Positions 6,856 to 10,809 of a DNA stretch of 10,809 nt are shown here, one piece after another (within the stretch, counting starts at the first letter, position 1; every line of letters starts with the position of its first letter). Where the stretch lies: contig JAIFNJ010000069.1 of assembly GCA_020047835.1 (NCBI GenBank), positions 1 to 10,809 of the forward strand, in the 5' to 3' direction. The stretch comes from Bacteroidota bacterium (GTDB taxonomy: Bacteria > Bacteroidota > Bacteroidia > Bacteroidales > SZUA-534). The notes below the pieces were generated by a model. That model had not been told where the DNA came from, made no database searches, and saw only the letters and a list, made by a program, of their open reading frames with translations. Position numbers and translations under genes: made by a program.

Positions 6856-7539
6856 TCATTCATACCTTTGCAACAAATCGGGGCGCAGTTTTTTTGTCCG
6901 TTCCATCGACTGTTCATGCAGCCAATTGTCAATGAGTTTTGTGTTGCCTGAAAGCAATATTTCAGGAACTTTCCAGCCTTTATAATCTGCCGGCCGGGTA
7001 TAAACCGGAGGCGATAGTAAATTATCCTGAAAAGAATCGGTCAACGCCGAAGTTTCATCGGAAAGTACCCCGGGAATTAAACGGATAATGGCATCAGCCA
7101 TTACTGCTGCCGCTAATTCACCACCAGTAAGAACGTAGTCACCAATGGACATTTCTTTTGTAATTAAATGTTCACGGATGCGTTGGTCAATCCCTTTATA
7201 ATGTCCGCATAAAATCAAAATATTTTCGAACGAAGAATAGCGGTTGGCTATTTGTTGGTTGAAAGTTTCCCCATCGGGAGAAGTGTATATAATTTCATCG
7301 TATTTACGCTGACTTGTTAACGCTTCAATCGCGGCTTCGATGGGCTGAATGGTCATAACCATTCCAGCTCCACCGCTAAAAGCATAATCATCAACCTTTT
7401 TGTGTTTATCGGTAGAATAATCGCGGATGTTGTGGATATATACCTCTACCAACCCTTTATCTTTAGCTCTTTTAATGATGCTGTGTTCAAAACTACCTTG
7501 AATTAGTTCCGGAAGTATGGTTAAAATATCAATGCGCAT
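6856..7539 (-). CDS. trmD: tRNA (guanine-N1-)-methyltransferase (m1G37)
   Basis: TrmD uses S-adenosylmethionine to methylate G37 next to the anticodon of tRNAs, preventing +1 frameshifting. The 227-aa product has a family-typical N-terminus (MRIDILTILPEL), DDYAFSGGAGMVM, the trefoil-knot AdoMet loops CGHYKGIDQR (111-120) and GDYVLTGGE (133-141), and R153 and D168 (RLIPG, TDSF), equivalent to catalytic R154 and D169 of E. coli. A143 replaces the E. coli AdoMet-loop proline (P144). The frame is open 39 codons further upstream to 7656, but that extension has no family match and contains a strong promoter, so I start at 7539. The gene stands alone, without the rpsP-rimM-rplS partners seen in Proteobacteria. 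Its stop is 4 bp from the stop of the convergent channel gene. Confidence 0.96.
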   Translation of the reverse strand: MRIDILTILPELIQGSFEHSIIKRAKDKGLVEVYIHNIRDYSTDKHKKVDDYAFSGGAGMVMTIQPIEAAIEALTSQRKYDEIIYTSPDGETFNQQIANRYSSFENILILCGHYKGIDQRIREHLITKEMSIGDYVLTGGELAAAVMADAIIRLIPGVLSDETSALTDSFQDNLLSPPVYTRPADYKGWKVPEILLSGNTKLIDNWLHEQSMERTKKLRPDLLQRYE

Positions 7540-7562
7540 TTGTCCGTATAATTTTGTGTTTG

Positions 7563-7594
7563 CAAAAGTAAGTGCAAGTAACCTACAAACCAAA
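7563..7594 (-). promoter_or_regulatory. Bacteroidota-type promoter of trmD
   Basis: On the minus strand, TTTG (7594-7591), a 20-bp spacer and TACTTTTG (7570-7563) match the TTTG/TAnnTTTG consensus in sequence and spacing. Predicted transcription starts near 7557, about 18 nt before the ATG at 7539. This is the best promoter in the window. It decides the trmD start, because the longer open frame would begin upstream of it. Confidence 0.65.
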
Positions 7595-7707
7595 TTCTTG
7601 GTGTTAATTGATTCGTTTAAGTTCAGCTTATCAAGTTTGGAGTCTGTTTCTATCAACTTTAAAAACCATTTAAGTCACTTTTCAGTTCATTCATGGGTCA
7701 TTCGTTA

Positions 7708-7723
7708 AATATTCATGAATATT
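7708..7723. promoter_or_regulatory. 16-bp perfect palindrome upstream of the DUF349 gene
   Basis: AATATTCATGAATATT is its own reverse complement with no spacer. It lies between trmD and the DUF349 gene, 93 bp before the latter's ATG. A near-match -7 element (TATTTTCG, 7749-7756, one mismatch) lies 25 bp downstream, so the palindrome would sit just upstream of the -33 region. It may be an activator or repressor site; chance in AT-rich DNA is the alternative. Confidence 0.3.
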
Positions 7724-7816
7724 CTTAGTGTTTTTCAAGCAGAAGTTATATTTTCGTAGGTTGAAACTAGGAATGTTTTTAGACATTGCCGCTAACTATC
7801 ATTTAATTGATTAAAG

Positions 7817-9748
7817 ATGGAAAATTTAGATTATTCGAACGAACAAAACCAACCTGAAGAAGGTGCCAATCCAGCCAATCCAGTAGAGATTGCAAAAGTT
7901 AATCCAACACCCGAACCTTTAATAGAGGAAGAAGTAACTGATACCGTTGATGTTGAATCACTAACGGAAAATATTCCTGAAGTTGAAGAACCTACTGAAA
8001 TAGAAGAATCACATAAAATAATACTGCCCGAAGATTATTCCATCTATGATAGAGCTACTTTGATAGCAAAACTTCACAGTTTAATTACCGATTTTAGTGC
8101 CGCTGAAATTAGAAATGCAGTGGAAGAAATTAAAATACATTTTTACAAAAGCTATAAAGCTGATATAGCTGAGGCTTCTGCAGCCCATATTGAGGCGGGA
8201 GGAAAAATTGAAGATTTTGTTTTCGCCGATCAGGCTTCTGAAGATACCTTTAAACTACTGTATAATAAGTATAAGGATCAAAAGAGTCAGCTAAATCATC
8301 AAAGCGAAGAGGTAAAACAAGCCAATTTAAAAGCAAAGCTTCAAATAGTTGAAGAAATAAAGGAATTGGTTAACAACGAAGAATCCATAAACAGAACCTT
8401 TCAGGAATTTCGCGATTTACAACAAAAATGGCGCGACATAGGCTTAGTTCCTCAAAGTGAAGTGAAAAATTTGTGGGAAAACTACAACCACCATGTGGAA
8501 AAATTCTACGACTACATTAAAATAAATAAGGAACTGCGTGATTTGGATTTGAAGAAAAACATGGAGCTAAAAATGGAGTTATGCGAAAAAGCAGAAGCTT
8601 TATTGATTGAAGACTCCGTTACTAAAGCCTTTAAACTGCTTCAGGATTATCACAACCACTGGAGAGAAATTGGCCCCGTACCCCGCGAACAAAAAGAAGA
8701 CATTTGGGATCGGTTTAAAAACGCTACCAGTCAAATAAATAAAAAACATCAGGTTTATTTTGATGAAATTAAAGACCAGCAAATTAAAAACTTAGAGCAA
8801 AAAACAGCACTTTGCGAGAGAATTGAAGAAGTATTAACTGCTGATTTTTCGAACCCAAAAGTTTGGGAAGATAAAGCGCATACCATCATTGAAATTCAAA
8901 AACTTTGGAGAACTATTGGGTTTGCTCCTAAAAAAGATAACAATAAGGTTTATCAACGGTTTAAAACCGGCTGCGATAAGTTTTTTGCGCTCAAGCGTGA
9001 TTTTTATAAAGAAGCTAAAGAGGTTCAAAAAAACAACCTGCAATATAAATTAGATTTGTGTGTTCAGGCTGAAGCGCTGAAAGATAGCACCGAATGGAAA
9101 AAAACTACGGAAGACTTTGTGAAACTTCAGAAACGCTGGAAAGAAATTGGCCCAGTGCCTAAAAAACATTCTGACATTTTATGGAAAAGGTTCCGCACAG
9201 CCTGTGATTCGTTTTTCAATAAAAAATCGGAATTTTACAATACCGCTGATGCGCGTCAGGAAGAAAATTTGAAACTTAAATTGGAACTCATTGACAAAGT
9301 TAAAACTTTTGTAAAAGGCAACGAAGACAAAGAAAACCTGAGAATACTAATTGATATTCAAAAACAATGGTCAGAAATTGGGCACGTGCCACTCAACAAA
9401 AAAGATGAAATTACCAAAGAATTCCGTGATGCCATTAACGCTCAGTTTGATAGCCTAAAAATTGATGTTACCGAGCGAGATAAAATAAACTATCGTTCTA
9501 AAGTGGAAAATTGGGCTGGTACCCAGTCAAAGGCGAAAATTTACTCTGAAAGGAGTAAACTGGCAACCCGGCTTAAAGAAATGGAAAACGAAATTGCTTT
9601 ATATGAGAATAACATCGGGTTTTTCTCCAAATCAAAAAACTCCAGTGCCCTATTAGTTGAAGTAAACCGGAAAATAGATTTGGCAAAAAAGAATATGGAA
9701 GATTTAAAGCAAAAGCTTCGGTTACTTGATACCATGGATCAAGAATAA
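7817..9748 (+). CDS. DUF349 protein with five repeats
   Basis: The function of this family is not established. The 643-aa product starts with an acidic, Pro/Glu-rich, probably disordered tail (1-72). A helical region (about 74-165) follows, then five DUF349 units, each an alpha-helical hairpin carrying W-x-x-I-G-x-V/A-P. The conserved tryptophans are W205, W282, W364, W441 and W518, spaced 77, 82, 77 and 77 residues. Each is followed by a basic amphipathic helix such as WKRFRTACDSFF. Residues 570-643 are predicted to be coiled coil. There is no signal peptide or membrane segment, so it should be cytoplasmic. DUF349 proteins are widespread in Bacteroidota and Actinobacteria. The ATG is the first in-frame start, preceded by a candidate leader and no Shine-Dalgarno sequence; a strong terminator follows. 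The rod-like, highly charged form suggests a scaffold or nucleic-acid-associated role, but that is speculation. Confidence 0.93.
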   Translation: MENLDYSNEQNQPEEGANPANPVEIAKVNPTPEPLIEEEVTDTVDVESLTENIPEVEEPTEIEESHKIILPEDYSIYDRATLIAKLHSLITDFSAAEIRNAVEEIKIHFYKSYKADIAEASAAHIEAGGKIEDFVFADQASEDTFKLLYNKYKDQKSQLNHQSEEVKQANLKAKLQIVEEIKELVNNEESINRTFQEFRDLQQKWRDIGLVPQSEVKNLWENYNHHVEKFYDYIKINKELRDLDLKKNMELKMELCEKAEALLIEDSVTKAFKLLQDYHNHWREIGPVPREQKEDIWDRFKNATSQINKKHQVYFDEIKDQQIKNLEQKTALCERIEEVLTADFSNPKVWEDKAHTIIEIQKLWRTIGFAPKKDNNKVYQRFKTGCDKFFALKRDFYKEAKEVQKNNLQYKLDLCVQAEALKDSTEWKKTTEDFVKLQKRWKEIGPVPKKHSDILWKRFRTACDSFFNKKSEFYNTADARQEENLKLKLELIDKVKTFVKGNEDKENLRILIDIQKQWSEIGHVPLNKKDEITKEFRDAINAQFDSLKIDVTERDKINYRSKVENWAGTQSKAKIYSERSKLATRLKEMENEIALYENNIGFFSKSKNSSALLVEVNRKIDLAKKNMEDLKQKLRLLDTMDQE

Positions 9749-9756
9749 AAATTTAT

Positions 9757-9786
9757 AAAGAACCGGGAATATTACCCGGTTCTTTT
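9757..9786 (+). terminator. Intrinsic terminator after the DUF349 gene
   Basis: AAAGAACCGGG (9757-9767) pairs perfectly with CCCGGTTCTTT (9775-9785) across a 7-nt loop, and the 3' arm runs into TTTT (9783-9786). It begins 8 nt after the DUF349 stop codon. It separates that gene from the co-directional receptor gene that starts 42 nt later. Confidence 0.85.
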
Positions 9787-9827
9787 CATTCAATTACCCA
9801 AATTTCCTTTTCCTTCAAAAAATTCAA

Positions 9828-10809
9828 ATGAAAAAGCTGGTTCCCTTAGGGTTTTTACTTTTTATTATTTCATTTTCTTATTCGCAAACATCCACTATCA
9901 GAGGTTTTGTTTATGAAATAAAAAACGGGGAACCCATTGTTTTTACCAATGTGTATTTAAAGGGAACTACCATAGGTGCATCTACCGATGTAAATGGATT
10001 TTTCAGCATTACAAAAATACCAGCAGGGAATTATGTGCTAATGATAACCTCGGTTGGATATGATACTTTGACAGAACCAATTAATATTGGAACCAACCAG
10101 TTGCAAACTAAAAAACTTTATCTAACAGAATCATCCATAAGGTTGGAAGAGTTTGTAGTATCGGCTGAATATCAGGAAATGAAAAAAGAAATTCATGCAT
10201 CCGTAACAAAAGTCAGCCCAAAACAACTAAGCATGCTTCCTTCAGTTGGGGCACAGCCCGATTTAGCGCAATACTTACAAGTGGTTCCAGGAGTAGTTTT
10301 TACCGGTGATCAGGGCGGTCAACTGTATATTCGGGGTGGCTCACCCATCCAAAATAAAGTATTGCTCGACGGCATGGTCATTTACAATCCCTTTCATTCA
10401 ATTGGATTGTTTTCGGTATTTGATGCCGATTTAATACGGAATGCCGATATTTTTACTGGAGGTTTTAATGCGCAGTATTCCGGTCGTATATCATCAGTAA
10501 TGGACATTACCACCCGTGATGGCAACAAGAAAAAACTCACTGGCAAATTCTCTGGTGATACATTTGGAAGTAAACTTTTATTAGAGGCTCCCTTAATAAA
10601 ACAAAAAGATGAAAAAGGAATGAGTTTGACGGCTGTGGGTTCTATTAAAAGCTCTTATATCGATAAAACATCCAAGACTCTCTACTCTTATGCCAATGAA
10701 AATGGGCTCCCTTTTGGTTTTACCGATGCTTACGGAAAACTATCTCTCAATGGACAAAGTGGTAGCAAGGTGAATCTTTTTGGATTTAGTTTTAACGATT
10801 ACGTGAAAT
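9828..10809 (+). CDS. TonB-dependent receptor, 5' part (carboxypeptidase-regulatory-like and plug domains)
   Basis: This open frame has 327 codons and runs off the right edge, so the beta-barrel is missing from the window. It encodes an outer-membrane receptor that imports a substrate using TonB energy. Residues 1-19 are a signal peptide (MKK, then LGFLLFIISF, cleavage probably near SYS-Q). Residues 22-100 form a CarboxypepD_reg-like beta-sandwich (IRGFV, TNVYLKGTT, GASTDVNGFFSI, SVGYDT). Residues about 110-235 are the plug, with LYIRGGSP (166-173), VLLDGMVIYNPFH, FTGGFNAQYSGRISSVMDI and the start of the barrel after it. The N-terminal domain is typical of Bacteroidota receptors. No SusD-like gene can be seen, so the substrate is unknown. 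No clear -7 element lies between the preceding terminator and the ATG. Confidence 0.95.
   Translation, partial: MKKLVPLGFLLFIISFSYSQTSTIRGFVYEIKNGEPIVFTNVYLKGTTIGASTDVNGFFSITKIPAGNYVLMITSVGYDTLTEPINIGTNQLQTKKLYLTESSIRLEEFVVSAEYQEMKKEIHASVTKVSPKQLSMLPSVGAQPDLAQYLQVVPGVVFTGDQGGQLYIRGGSPIQNKVLLDGMVIYNPFHSIGLFSVFDADLIRNADIFTGGFNAQYSGRISSVMDITTRDGNKKKLTGKFSGDTFGSKLLLEAPLIKQKDEKGMSLTAVGSIKSSYIDKTSKTLYSYANENGLPFGFTDAYGKLSLNGQSGSKVNLFGFSFNDYVK

Noticed and set aside
7540..7656. N-terminal extension of TrmD
   Set aside because: TrmD proteins start at the MRIDILT-like motif, and a near-consensus promoter lies within the extension.

Overview
The window looks like chromosomal DNA of a Bacteroidota (Bacteroidetes) bacterium. 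It is AT-rich, its genes lack Shine-Dalgarno leaders, several starts are preceded by the Bacteroidota -7 promoter element TAnnTTTG, and the protein set fits: a B12-binding MerR regulator, an AddB-like nuclease, a multi-copy DUF349 protein, and a TonB-dependent receptor with a carboxypeptidase-regulatory-like N-terminus. I see no insertion sequence, CRISPR array, tRNA, rRNA or phage gene.

Layout, left to right. (1) 1-153 is non-coding as far as I can tell. (2) 154-1038 (-) encodes a MerR-type regulator with a cobalamin-binding C-terminus of the CarH/LitR type. (3) A 257-bp divergent intergenic region holds two inverted repeats and a -7 element. (4) 1296-4178 (+) encodes a 960-aa AddB/RecB-type PD-(D/E)XK nuclease with a four-cysteine Fe-S staple. 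(5) Convergent to it, 4273-4848 (-) is an iron-type superoxide dismutase with its own terminator. (6) A 251-bp divergent region carries a -7 element directly abutting a 17-bp palindrome. (7) 5100-6851 (+) encodes a 583-aa protein in which about 18 twelve-residue repeats precede a two-TM potassium-channel pore. (8) trmD (-) converges on it with a 4-bp gap; its true start is internal to the longest open frame and is backed by a near-ideal promoter. (9) 7817-9748 (+) encodes a five-copy DUF349 protein, followed by a strong intrinsic terminator. (10) From 9828 the 5' part of a TonB-dependent receptor runs off the right edge.

The genes do not form one pathway. Almost every neighbour pair is divergent or convergent, so most are single-gene transcription units; only the DUF349 and receptor genes are co-directional, and a terminator lies between them. 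The most interesting object is the repeat-channel protein: a regular 12-residue repeat array (F-G-x-G-x-x-x-F-x-x-A/T-x), probably a beta-helix-like rod, joined through a helical linker to a K+ channel pore, behind a promoter with a possible operator. I cannot show that it is an undescribed system. It is the best candidate here for a ligand- or force-gated channel of unknown stimulus. All calls come from reading the sequence; no database search was possible.
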